Of a DNA stretch of 64,000 nucleotides, positions 7,849 to 15,377 are shown one piece after another; position 1 is the stretch's first letter, and the number at the start of each line of letters is the position of its first letter. The notes beneath the pieces are model-generated. The model saw only the letters and a program-made list of their open reading frames with translations, had not been told where the DNA came from and did not search any database. This DNA comes from Sediminibacterium sp. (GTDB lineage: Bacteria > Bacteroidota > Bacteroidia > Chitinophagales > Chitinophagaceae). Position numbers and translations under genes: made by a program. The stretch is taken from contig NZ_JAHVAA010000014.1 in assembly GCF_019264485.1 (NCBI RefSeq), forward strand, positions 372,001 through 436,000, read 5' to 3'.

Positions 7849-9288
7849 TTATTTTACCCAGTTTTCTTTATTGGTATGATGCAATATGGTTTTTACTTTG
7901 TATTTATTTCGCAAGTGCCTTGCGGTTTGTTCAGCCGCATACACACTTCTGTGCTGGCCTCCTGTACATCCAAAATTAATCATCAGGTTACTGAACCCAC
8001 GTTTAAGATACTCTTCTACTGTAATATCAATCAGATCCCATACACTATTCAGAAACTCATTCATTTTGGTTCTTTGTTCCAGAAAATCCTGAACAGGTTT
8101 ATCCAGTCCGCTCTGTTTTTTGTACTCATCAAACCTGCCAGGGTTTAATATACCCCTCATATCAAATACAAAACCGCCACCATTCTCACTTTCATCAGAG
8201 GGTATCCCTTTTTTGTAACTGAAGCTGTTGATGTGAATAACAAGTGGCGTTAGTTCATTGGCCTGTTGTGGCTCGAATCGATGAACCATTTCTTCCGCCA
8301 CCACGAGTTTTAAGACCCTGTCGAACTCTGGCGTAATAATCCCAATGCGTTTGTGTTCGATAAAAAATTTCAGGTTACGTAATGCCAATGGTATGCTCGC
8401 CAGAAAATGTGCTTTTCTTTCAAACAAACCCCTGAAACCATAAGCACCCATTACCTGCAGCAAACGAATCAATACATAGCCATTATACTGGCTTACAAAA
8501 GTGATGCGGTCAACCGGCTCTTTTAGGAGCTGGTCAATCTCATCCATATAATAGTCCAGGAGACTGTTTTTCCACTCTTCACTCAATTCGGCTTTTGCCT
8601 GCCACAATAAGGAAGCAACATCATATTGTAAAGCGCCTTTCATTCCTCCCTGGAAATCGATAAAACTTACATTCCCATTTTTTACAATAATATTCCTGCT
8701 CTGGAAATCGCGGAACATAAAATATTTATATTGTGTATGGGTAAGGTAGGTGCTCAATGCCTCAAAATCATCGAGCATGGCCTGTTTATCGTAAGGCAAT
8801 TGAAGTGTATCTAGAAAGTAATATTTAAAATACAAGAGATCACTCAGGATGGCCTGTTTACCAAATTCTTTGGCGGTAAGACACAAATTATAATCCAGTC
8901 CTTTATCTCCAAGTATTTGTATTCTTGCCAGCGCAGCCAGGCTTTTCTGGAACAGTTGATACGGTTCATCGGTATGACCCAATTTTTCCAGTTGATTCAA
9001 TAATGACTCTGTTCCCAGATCTTCCTGTATATAAATTGTATTATCTGCATTCACACCCAGAATTTCCGGAACAGGGAGTCCTGCTTTTTTAAAATGTCTG
9101 CTGAACTGGATAAAAGTGTTGGTTTCTTTCTGGTTAATATTATAGGTGGCTATAAATGTATCATCACCCGCATATAACCTGAAATAGATTCTGTCGCTCC
9201 CACTCTGTGGCAGTTTTTCAATACGGTCTGCTGTTCTTTGCTGTACAGAAGAAAAGAGTTCACCAATGCCTTGTATCACGGCTTCCAT
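7849..9288 (-). CDS. amgK: AmgK-like anomeric sugar kinase fused to a RapZ C-terminal domain
   Basis: The 479-residue protein is a fusion. Residues about 1-325 form an aminoglycoside-phosphotransferase fold kinase like AmgK, which phosphorylates MurNAc or GlcNAc at C1. The catalytic loop reads FRDFQSRN (193-199) with D194 and N199 kept but the usual His replaced by Phe, and D211 starts the metal-binding IDFQGG. Residues about 348-479 match the C-terminal domain of RapZ, including GCTGGQHRSVY (440-450), without the RapZ nucleotide-binding N-terminal domain. In E. coli this RapZ domain binds glucosamine-6-phosphate and GlmZ RNA. The fusion therefore places a possible amino-sugar sensor on a recycling kinase. 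Followed closely by the MurU-like gene. Confidence 0.85.
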   Translation of the reverse strand: MEAVIQGIGELFSSVQQRTADRIEKLPQSGSDRIYFRLYAGDDTFIATYNINQKETNTFIQFSRHFKKAGLPVPEILGVNADNTIYIQEDLGTESLLNQLEKLGHTDEPYQLFQKSLAALARIQILGDKGLDYNLCLTAKEFGKQAILSDLLYFKYYFLDTLQLPYDKQAMLDDFEALSTYLTHTQYKYFMFRDFQSRNIIVKNGNVSFIDFQGGMKGALQYDVASLLWQAKAELSEEWKNSLLDYYMDEIDQLLKEPVDRITFVSQYNGYVLIRLLQVMGAYGFRGLFERKAHFLASIPLALRNLKFFIEHKRIGIITPEFDRVLKLVVAEEMVHRFEPQQANELTPLVIHINSFSYKKGIPSDESENGGGFVFDMRGILNPGRFDEYKKQSGLDKPVQDFLEQRTKMNEFLNSVWDLIDITVEEYLKRGFSNLMINFGCTGGQHRSVYAAEQTARHLRNKYKVKTILHHTNKENWVK

Positions 9289-9326
9289 GTTTATGCTGAT
9301 TTGTGGCGAAAATAGAACTAAGTAGG

Positions 9327-9366
9327 GAATAGTCCATAGCTGATGGCTTATAGCCCATAGCTTATT
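9327..9366. repeat. Degenerate copy of the CCATAG/CTATAG repeat family
   Basis: The stretch contains AGTCCATAGC, GATGGCTTATAGCCC and CATAGCTTAT in sequence, forming an imperfect hairpin around GGCTTATAGCC. It lies between the start of the AmgK-RapZ gene and the end of the permease gene and includes the permease stop codon. Confidence 0.55.
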
Positions 9367-10774
9367 GCTTTCTTCTTGAAAAATAGTATACAGGGAGGCC
9401 AGTGAGGGTAATGAGTGCCCCCAAAAGCGAATTGATTACGGGGCTTTGCCCATTTATATAGTTGCTGATATCATTATACAATGTTGAAACAAGAAAGAAA
9501 CTGGTAAATAGTACAAAAATCAATGGCACAAAGGGATAGCCCCACACTTTATAGGTCCTTGGTATATCTTTCATCTTCTTTCTCAAAATAAATACGCCCA
9601 ATGCGCTCATGCCATAAAAGAACCAGGTTACAAAAATGAGCATATCTGTGAGCATATCAAATGAGCCACTGAAAATGAGGATGATGGTCCATATAGCATT
9701 TAACCACAAAGCATTTCCGGGTGTATGGTAGCGGGGTTGTATTTTGCCTGCCCACGACAGAAATCTGTTATTGGTGCCCATAGCATAAGTAACCCTCGCA
9801 GTTGCCAGGATATTGGCATTGGTGGTACCCAATACAAATAACATGACCATTATAGTAATGCAAATACCACCAACGGCACCCCATGCAATAGTTGCCGCAT
9901 CTGATGCTACAAAAGTAGAAGTGGCCAATACATTTATGGGCATCAGGTAAATAAATGCCAGGTTAATAAGCAGGTAAACAAGAATGCAAAAGCCAAGTCC
10001 CAGAAGCAGGCTCAAAGGAATATTTTTCTGTGGTTCTTTTATTTCACCTGCCACGAATGAAATATTATTCCATCCATCGTAGGCCCAGAATGCGCCTGAG
10101 AGGGCAGCCATAAACAGTAGCACAGTATCCCAGCCAGCTGCTGCTGTTGCCGGGCTTGCTGAAAGATGACTCAAAGAACCTTTACCGGAGAAAAAAACAC
10201 TTCCTATCAAGACCAGTATGGCCAAGGCTTTTAAGGCTGTAAGTATTCGTTGTAACCTGCCCCCATACTCCACACTTCTGTAACTGATATAGGTTAATAC
10301 CAATACCACCGCCACCGTCAATAACTTCACGCCTATATGTTGTAACGGATAAAAACTACCTACAAAGGGGATATGCAATGTCCAGGCCTGTTCTACAGAA
10401 TCATTCAGTCTTGGTAATTCAACAAGATAATTGGTGTATTGAGAAAACACATAAGCAATAGAAGCATTACCAGCCGTATTGAATACAGCAAATGCCGCCC
10501 AGCCGTATAAAAAAGCAAATCTTTCTCCATACATTTTCTGGAAGAAAACATATTGTCCGCCGGTTTCGGGAAACATGGCTGCCACTTCTGCATTTGATAA
10601 AGCGCCAAACAGGGTAATAACACCTGCTACAATCCAAACAGCTAATAATAAATAGGGAGATTGTAATTGCGCCGCCATCAATGAAGGCTTCATAAAAATA
10701 CCGGAGCCAATTACGCCGCCAACAACAATGGCAATAGCGGTGTTTCGGTTTAGCTGGCGGAGAAGGGCGGGCAT
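9362..10774 (-). CDS. APC-superfamily amino acid permease
   Basis: A 470-residue membrane protein with about twelve helices. The first helix reads AIAIVVGGVIGSGIFMKPSL, the glycine-rich unwound region that binds the amino acid in APC transporters, and PETGGQYVFF follows in helix 2. The start chosen is the ATG at 10774; the frame extends to a TTG immediately after the upstream stop, but the extra 16 residues do not look like family sequence. It follows the radical SAM gene on the same strand, with its ATG 48 bases beyond that gene's stop codon. LAT/cationic amino acid transporter types are closest in appearance. The substrate cannot be assigned. Confidence 0.85.
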   Translation of the reverse strand: MPALLRQLNRNTAIAIVVGGVIGSGIFMKPSLMAAQLQSPYLLLAVWIVAGVITLFGALSNAEVAAMFPETGGQYVFFQKMYGERFAFLYGWAAFAVFNTAGNASIAYVFSQYTNYLVELPRLNDSVEQAWTLHIPFVGSFYPLQHIGVKLLTVAVVLVLTYISYRSVEYGGRLQRILTALKALAILVLIGSVFFSGKGSLSHLSASPATAAAGWDTVLLFMAALSGAFWAYDGWNNISFVAGEIKEPQKNIPLSLLLGLGFCILVYLLINLAFIYLMPINVLATSTFVASDAATIAWGAVGGICITIMVMLFVLGTTNANILATARVTYAMGTNNRFLSWAGKIQPRYHTPGNALWLNAIWTIILIFSGSFDMLTDMLIFVTWFFYGMSALGVFILRKKMKDIPRTYKVWGYPFVPLIFVLFTSFFLVSTLYNDISNYINGQSPVINSLLGALITLTGLPVYYFSRRKQ

Positions 10775-10822
10775 GTTTAAAGATAAGTGATAAGGAACAG
10801 GAAACAAGCCAGCAGGAAGCAA

Positions 10823-11884
10823 TTAAAACAACCTCCCCTGCTCCCCCGGTCTTCTGAATTTTGTAGCATCCAACTCCCAACGTTCTGCATTCAGTTTATA
10901 CAATTTATTATACTTCACATACTGCTGCTGCACCAGTTCGGCAATGGGTCCTTCACCACGCATACGAACACCATATCGGCTATCATTTACCTGTCCGCCA
11001 TGGCCATTTTGTATCAGGTGCCATACTTTATCGGCACGATCCGGAAAGTTTTTATAGAGCCAGTCATGAAAAATAAGTTTGATGGCACCGTTTAAACGGA
11101 TAAATGTGTACGCACTGAACACTGCGCCGTTTTCACTGGCGGCTTTCATAATTCTTTGCATTTCATGTTCATTCAGTCCGGGTATCATAGGGCCCAGCAT
11201 CACACCCATCCGTACACCAGCTTCACTCAACTCTTTAATCACACGCAGGCGTTGTTTGGCAGTAGTGGTTCTTGGTTCCATCGTTCTTCGCAGGTCTTCA
11301 TCAAAAGAAGTAATACTCACGAGAATACTTACAAGGTTCTTTTTTGCCATTTCCTGTAATAAATCCTTATCGCGTAGTATACCTGCATTTTTGGTAATCA
11401 TTCCTACCGGCTGATTAAACTCATTGCATACTTCGAGTAACTGCCGAGTAAGTTTGAATTTTTTTTCTGCCGGTTGATAACAATCTGTATTTCCGCTCAG
11501 ACTGATCGGCACAGGCTCCCAGTTTTTATTCATCAAAAACTTACGAAGCAATTGAGGTGCATTCTTTTTCACAATGATCTTTCTTTCAAAATCAAGTCCG
11601 GCACTATAACCCCAGTATTCATGGGCATTACGGGCATAGCAATAAATACAACCATGCTCGCAACCCTGGTAAGGGTTCATGCTGTACCACATACCCACAT
11701 CCGGACTATCCACCTTATTCACAATGCTTTTTGCCTGATCTTCCAGGTATACTGTTGCTGCATTCGGCTCAGTCCAATCGTCGATAGCTTCTATATGCTC
11801 CCTGATCCGTTCATTTTTAAGGAACCGGTTACGTGGATTGAATTGCGCGCCGCGGCCTTTCAGGTATTGCTCTTCGTCTTCCAT
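10823..11884 (-). CDS. PA0069-family radical SAM protein (SplB-related)
   Basis: The 353-residue protein carries the radical SAM cluster motif in CEHGCIYCYAR (about residues 75-85), giving CxxxCxxC, followed by a conserved SLSGNTDCYQPAEKKF segment typical of the PA0069/Rv2578c group that resembles spore photoproduct lyase. That relationship has led to suggestions of DNA repair, but no reaction is proven for the family. It is the last of three genes transcribed away from the umuD-like gene, after two 2H-type proteins with only 2 bases before it. This context with a Y-family polymerase supports a damage-related role by inference. Confidence 0.82.
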   Translation of the reverse strand: MEDEEQYLKGRGAQFNPRNRFLKNERIREHIEAIDDWTEPNAATVYLEDQAKSIVNKVDSPDVGMWYSMNPYQGCEHGCIYCYARNAHEYWGYSAGLDFERKIIVKKNAPQLLRKFLMNKNWEPVPISLSGNTDCYQPAEKKFKLTRQLLEVCNEFNQPVGMITKNAGILRDKDLLQEMAKKNLVSILVSITSFDEDLRRTMEPRTTTAKQRLRVIKELSEAGVRMGVMLGPMIPGLNEHEMQRIMKAASENGAVFSAYTFIRLNGAIKLIFHDWLYKNFPDRADKVWHLIQNGHGGQVNDSRYGVRMRGEGPIAELVQQQYVKYNKLYKLNAERWELDATKFRRPGEQGRLF

Positions 11885-11886
11885 AA

Positions 11887-12501
11887 TTACTTTGAAGATG
11901 AGTTGAAAAGTTGCATTTGCTCCACCGTTTGCTTCATCCCTAACATTTTAAATCTCCCAATAACTTCATATTTTTTCTCTTCCAATCGCTTCCGTATCAA
12001 TAACACATGATCTGCTATAAACCTCCCCGAAAACTCACTGTTACCATATTCGTTCCACCCTTGTTCAAACTGCCAGTGTTGTAATTTCCGGGCAATGGTA
12101 AAATGTGGTTCGGTAATAAAATGTGGTTTATGTTCTTTATCGAGTTTAACCAGCGACTGAATTTCTTTCAATGATTTTACCAGTTCAACTATCTGATTTT
12201 TTGTCTTTACCTGTATATAGATCGTATGCGTTGGAAAACTTCCAAAGTTTTCCAACTCTACCATAAAAGCTGTAGTCCCTTCTACTATTCTTTGCAGTTT
12301 AGGAATCCACCTGGTTTCTGTCATACTAAACTGCATACACTTTAGTAAAGTGATATGAGGTTTGCTATATGCTGCTGTTGGACAATCATACTTATCTGCA
12401 AAATGCTGTTTCACCGACTGTATGGTTTGTTTCAATGCTTCATGCGGTTCAAGCACCAACAGGTATTCTGCGATCTGGTGTTCACTGGAAAAAATGCTCA
12501 T
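11887..12501 (-). CDS. 2'-5' RNA ligase / 2H phosphoesterase family protein
   Basis: The 204-residue protein has two copies of the HxT/HxS-type motif that define the 2H superfamily: SKPHITLLKC at about residue 47 and TEPHFTIARK at about residue 131. Both catalytic histidines and threonines are present, so it is probably an active phosphodiesterase or ligase acting on 2',3'-cyclic or 2'-5' phosphate ends of RNA or on a small cyclic phosphate. It lies between the radical SAM gene and a second, degenerate 2H-like gene on the same strand. The substrate is unknown. Confidence 0.8.
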   Translation of the reverse strand: MSIFSSEHQIAEYLLVLEPHEALKQTIQSVKQHFADKYDCPTAAYSKPHITLLKCMQFSMTETRWIPKLQRIVEGTTAFMVELENFGSFPTHTIYIQVKTKNQIVELVKSLKEIQSLVKLDKEHKPHFITEPHFTIARKLQHWQFEQGWNEYGNSEFSGRFIADHVLLIRKRLEEKKYEVIGRFKMLGMKQTVEQMQLFNSSSK

Positions 12502-12547
12502 GGCTTTTCTTTTTTGCCCCCGGATTGAAATCCGGGGCAGGGAAACA

Positions 12548-13147
12548 TTATATCTTTCCTGGCTGTAATCGAAACAGGTTAATCTGTTTTCCTGTTTCTG
12601 TCTCCTGCCTGTTACGAATCAGCATCAGCTCTTTTATTTCGAAAGACAAATTGATTTTCCGCTCGGCATATTCATGTACCACTTTATTAAATTCCTGATC
12701 GGGCACTGCTTCTGTTAAAGGCAGACAGGGGTGCGTAAATCTTTTGGCGGGTGGACAATCATAACTTCTGATATACTGATCTACTACCTGCATGGCTCCT
12801 GCCAATTGATGAAAAGGTGCTTGTTCCTGCACCCGCAAATACAATTGCCTGGACGATAAAGCGCCAAAACCCTGTATACTGATGCTGAAACTGGGTTGTG
12901 TACTGATGATCCGGTGCATCCAACGAATCAGTGTAGCTTCCATATCTTCCCGGGCCATAAATTCAGCCACCACAATACCGGTTGGCTGTACAGGAACGGC
13001 TGTACGATACTTTCTCTGTATATATTGTTGTTCGGCCCTTATCAACAATTCTGTTTCCATATCCGGATAAGCCATTAAACGATAACGGTTCAGTGTATTA
13101 ACCGCTATACCTGCTGATTTGTGTGCCATGATGGTTGGTATTTCCAT
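12548..13147 (-). CDS. Degenerate 2H phosphoesterase-like protein
   Basis: This 199-residue protein has the size and general order of strands of the neighbouring 2H protein, but the two catalytic motifs have changed. The first position reads GIVVAEFMA instead of PHITLL, and the second reads THPCLPLTEA, which lacks an HxT pattern. A few shared features remain, such as the ISIQGFGALSSRQLYLRV segment matching VELENFGSFPTHTIYIQV. It is therefore probably a non-catalytic paralogue, perhaps a binding or partner subunit. The ATG at 13147 is used; a TTG lies two codons upstream. It is divergent from the umuD-like gene across a palindromic 73-base gap. Confidence 0.6.
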   Translation of the reverse strand: MEIPTIMAHKSAGIAVNTLNRYRLMAYPDMETELLIRAEQQYIQRKYRTAVPVQPTGIVVAEFMAREDMEATLIRWMHRIISTQPSFSISIQGFGALSSRQLYLRVQEQAPFHQLAGAMQVVDQYIRSYDCPPAKRFTHPCLPLTEAVPDQEFNKVVHEYAERKINLSFEIKELMLIRNRQETETGKQINLFRLQPGKI

Positions 13148-13165
13148 AAACAAAAATTAATCGGA

Positions 13166-13199
13166 TAAATATTTTAGCATAAATTTACTAAAATATTTA
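13166..13199. promoter_or_regulatory. Perfect 12-bp inverted repeat in the divergent umuD / 2H intergenic region
   Basis: TAAATATTTTAG at 13166-13177 and its exact complement CTAAAATATTTA at 13188-13199 are separated by 10 bases, so the arm centres are 22 bp or about two helical turns apart. It lies centrally between start codons at 13147 (minus) and 13221 (plus). This is the arrangement expected of an operator shared by two divergent promoters. No LexA-type gene is in the window, so the binding protein is unknown. Confidence 0.55.
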
Positions 13200-13220
13200 G
13201 CTAAACAAAATTTTATTTAT

Positions 13221-13652
13221 ATGGATGGGGAACAGTGGTACGGAGCCGCCTATAAGGGCTCTAAACAGTTTAACCAGTGGGAAGTTCCCATGGCCAATGC
13301 AACAGGTTTTGGTGCTGCTGCAGACGATTATATGGAAAGAGGCATCGATTTGAATGAACAACTGATACGTAATAAACCCGCTACTTTCTTTTTTCGCATG
13401 AACAGCGAAGCCATGACCGATGCCGGCATTTACCCGGGTGATGTATTGATTGTGGACCGAAGTATTCGTCAGGCTAACGGGCGCATCATTGTAGCCATTC
13501 TCAATGGCGAATTACTGATTCGTCGTTTTGCAGATGGATTCAATAAAAAAAGACTGATCGCCGAGAATAAAAAATTCGGTGACATTGAAGTGGATCCTTT
13601 TGCCGGGTTTGCGGTGTGGGGTGTAGTACTCTATTGTATTCATACGGTTTAG
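13221..13652 (+). CDS. umuD: UmuD-like S24-family protein lacking the catalytic dyad
   Basis: The 143-residue protein aligns without gaps to the core of E. coli UmuD, for example DDYMERGIDLNEQLI and the DGDxLIVD-like PGDVLIVDRS. UmuD is a LexA-type self-cleaving protease whose processed form joins UmuC to make polymerase V. Here the residue matching catalytic Ser60 is Ala64 (NSEAM instead of GDSM), the residue matching Lys97 is Arg101, and the Cys24-Gly25 cleavage site is Thr28-Gly29. Self-cleavage therefore looks impossible by the usual mechanism. The umuC gene follows, separated only by a DUF559 cassette. It likely still acts as a UmuC partner. Confidence 0.82.
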   Translation: MDGEQWYGAAYKGSKQFNQWEVPMANATGFGAAADDYMERGIDLNEQLIRNKPATFFFRMNSEAMTDAGIYPGDVLIVDRSIRQANGRIIVAILNGELLIRRFADGFNKKRLIAENKKFGDIEVDPFAGFAVWGVVLYCIHTV

Positions 13653-13676
13653 CCCCCTAGCCCCCTGAAGGGGGGG
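13653..13676. repeat. C/G-rich hairpin repeat, left border of the DUF559 cassette
   Basis: Two CCCCCT blocks followed by GAA and a run of seven G form a hairpin immediately after the umuD stop codon. Its reverse complement recurs at 14072-14093 on the other side of the DUF559 gene with 19 of 22 positions matching. Confidence 0.7.
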
Positions 13677-13706
13677 ATGGGATGTTTAACTTTAAAAAAT
13701 CTTTAT

Positions 13707-14081
13707 ATGACAACAAGAATGTTTTATGAGGCGGGGCCGCTAATATTTCAGCGGGCTAAAGCATTAAGAAGTCGCCCTACAGACGCAGAACAAAAATTAT
13801 GGGAGCACTTAAGAACGCATCCTTACGGATATAAATTCAGGAGGCAACATCCTTTAAACTATTATATCGTTGACTTTTATTGCCATGCAAAAAAATTAGT
13901 TATTGAAGCAGATGGATCCATTCATAACAGGGCCGATATAATCATGAATGACCAGGAACGTGAAGCCGCATTACGATCATTAGGACTAACTGTTCTTCGG
14001 TTTACCAATGACGAGATATTACATCAAACAGAACAGGTTATCAATACGATTAATGAACACTTAAAAAACAACCCCCTTTAG
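13707..14081 (+). CDS. DUF559 / very-short-patch-repair-like endonuclease domain protein
   Basis: From the ATG at 13707 the protein has 124 residues. It has the DUF559 pattern of restriction-endonuclease-fold proteins related to Vsr: AKALRSRPTDAEQKLWEHLR, KFRRQHPLNYYIVDFYC (with the Asp of the PD-(D/E)xK core), then KLVIEADGSIH, where the E-x-D stands for the second acidic position, and LTVLRFTNDEIL near the end. The frame opens further upstream at 13677, inside the repeat, but that start is unlikely. The gene splits umuD from umuC and is bracketed by inverted C/G-rich repeats, with its stop codon inside the right repeat. It looks like an inserted cassette. Its target and activity are unknown. 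Confidence 0.75.
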   Translation: MTTRMFYEAGPLIFQRAKALRSRPTDAEQKLWEHLRTHPYGYKFRRQHPLNYYIVDFYCHAKKLVIEADGSIHNRADIIMNDQEREAALRSLGLTVLRFTNDEILHQTEQVINTINEHLKNNPL

Positions 14082-14093
14082 GGGGCAGGGGGG
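14072..14093. repeat. C/G-rich hairpin repeat, right border of the DUF559 cassette
   Basis: CCCCC, TTTA, GGGGG, CA and GGGGGG in succession; inverted relative to the copy at 13653-13676. It contains the DUF559 stop codon and ends 3 bases before the umuC start, so its terminal G-run lies where a ribosome-binding site would be. Confidence 0.7.
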
Positions 14094-14096
14094 AAC

Positions 14097-15377
14097 ATGC
14101 GCGCCATTGTTGACTGTAATAGTTTTTACTGTTCCTGCGAACGCCTGTTCAGACCGGAGTTAATGCTCCGGCCGGTTGTGGTATTGAGTAATAACGATGG
14201 CTGTATCATATCGCGTAGTGATGAGGCCAAAACACTGGGAGTAGAAATGGCCGGCCCTTATTTCAAGGCTAAGCCATTGATTGAAAAATATAATGTGGCT
14301 ACTTTTTCTTCTAACTATAATTTGTACGGCGACCTGAGCTGGCGGGTAATGGAAACATTGCGTGTATTACTTCCGCCCAATTGTGTTGAAGTATATTCGG
14401 TAGATGAGGCATTTTTAAACCTCGATCATATTCCGCCCCAGGAACTCCCTGCATTTGCACAATACATACGCCATACCGTGGAACAGTGGACAGGTATTGC
14501 TGTTTCTATTGGCGTAGCTCCCACCAAGGTATTGAGTAAAGTAGCCAACCGGCTGGCGAAAAAACATAAGCAAGTTACCAATTGTGTATTGGTACTCGAC
14601 AGCAAACGAAAAATTGAACAGGCATTGCATAAAACGCCGGTGGATGATGTTTGGGGCGTAGGATACCAGTATGCAGAAAAACTGAAAAAACTGAATATTC
14701 ATACCGCCTACGATCTCAGCATTAAAGATATTGGTTGGGCTCAAAAACAATTAGGAGGTGTAACAGGAGTAAGACTTGTTAGAGAACTTAAAGGAATGAT
14801 TAGTTCTGATATGGAAGACGAAAGACTGAGAAAAAAAATGATTGCCACTACCCGTATGTTTGGTTCACCGGTTACCGATTTAAAAGATATCAAAGAAGCG
14901 GTGGCCACTTATACTTCAAGGGCTGCAGAAAAATTAAGAAGACAATACAGCGCCGCGAATATCATCAGCGTATTTGTGGTGCCGAAAGAAGAGTCGCACA
15001 CTACCTATTTCAGGCACGGACCTACCGTGAGTAGTTATATAAAACTTCCTGTGGCTACTTCCTTTACACAGGAACTGATTAAACCTGCGCTTGAACTAAC
15101 AGAACGCCTGTACGAAAAAGGACGCATCTATAAAAAAGCAGGTGTAATGTTAAGCGGTATTGTACCCGATGATTCGGTACAGGGTAACCTGTTTAAAAAA
15201 CCGGAAGAAAATAACCATCGCTTACTCATGGACACCATCGACAATGTAAACTTTGCCATGCGCGATGATGTACTGAAATTCGCCTCCTCTGGCACCACCC
15301 GCAACTGGAAAATGCGGCAGGAGTTACGCAGTCCACGTTATACTACCCGGTGGGATGAATTGTGTATGGTTCGCTAA
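14097..15377 (+). CDS. umuC: Y-family DNA polymerase V catalytic subunit
   Basis: UmuC carries out error-prone translesion synthesis past damaged bases. The 426 residues match the usual length. The Y-family start MRAIVDCNSFYCSCERLF holds the first metal-binding Asp and the steric-gate region, VVVLSNNDGCIISRSDEAK follows, and the second catalytic acidic pair is in VEVYSVDEAFLNLD (about residues 99-112). A helix-hairpin-helix region (VDDVWGVGYQYAEKL) and the little-finger domain complete it. It is paired with a UmuD-like gene, interrupted by a DUF559 cassette. The nearest G-rich sequence before the ATG is provided by the cassette repeat. Confidence 0.94.
   Translation: MRAIVDCNSFYCSCERLFRPELMLRPVVVLSNNDGCIISRSDEAKTLGVEMAGPYFKAKPLIEKYNVATFSSNYNLYGDLSWRVMETLRVLLPPNCVEVYSVDEAFLNLDHIPPQELPAFAQYIRHTVEQWTGIAVSIGVAPTKVLSKVANRLAKKHKQVTNCVLVLDSKRKIEQALHKTPVDDVWGVGYQYAEKLKKLNIHTAYDLSIKDIGWAQKQLGGVTGVRLVRELKGMISSDMEDERLRKKMIATTRMFGSPVTDLKDIKEAVATYTSRAAEKLRRQYSAANIISVFVVPKEESHTTYFRHGPTVSSYIKLPVATSFTQELIKPALELTERLYEKGRIYKKAGVMLSGIVPDDSVQGNLFKKPEENNHRLLMDTIDNVNFAMRDDVLKFASSGTTRNWKMRQELRSPRYTTRWDELCMVR

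Noticed and set aside
11474..12010. Plus-strand reading frame of 178 codons
   Set aside because: It lies opposite the radical SAM and 2H genes, which have clear family motifs; composition is that of an antisense shadow.
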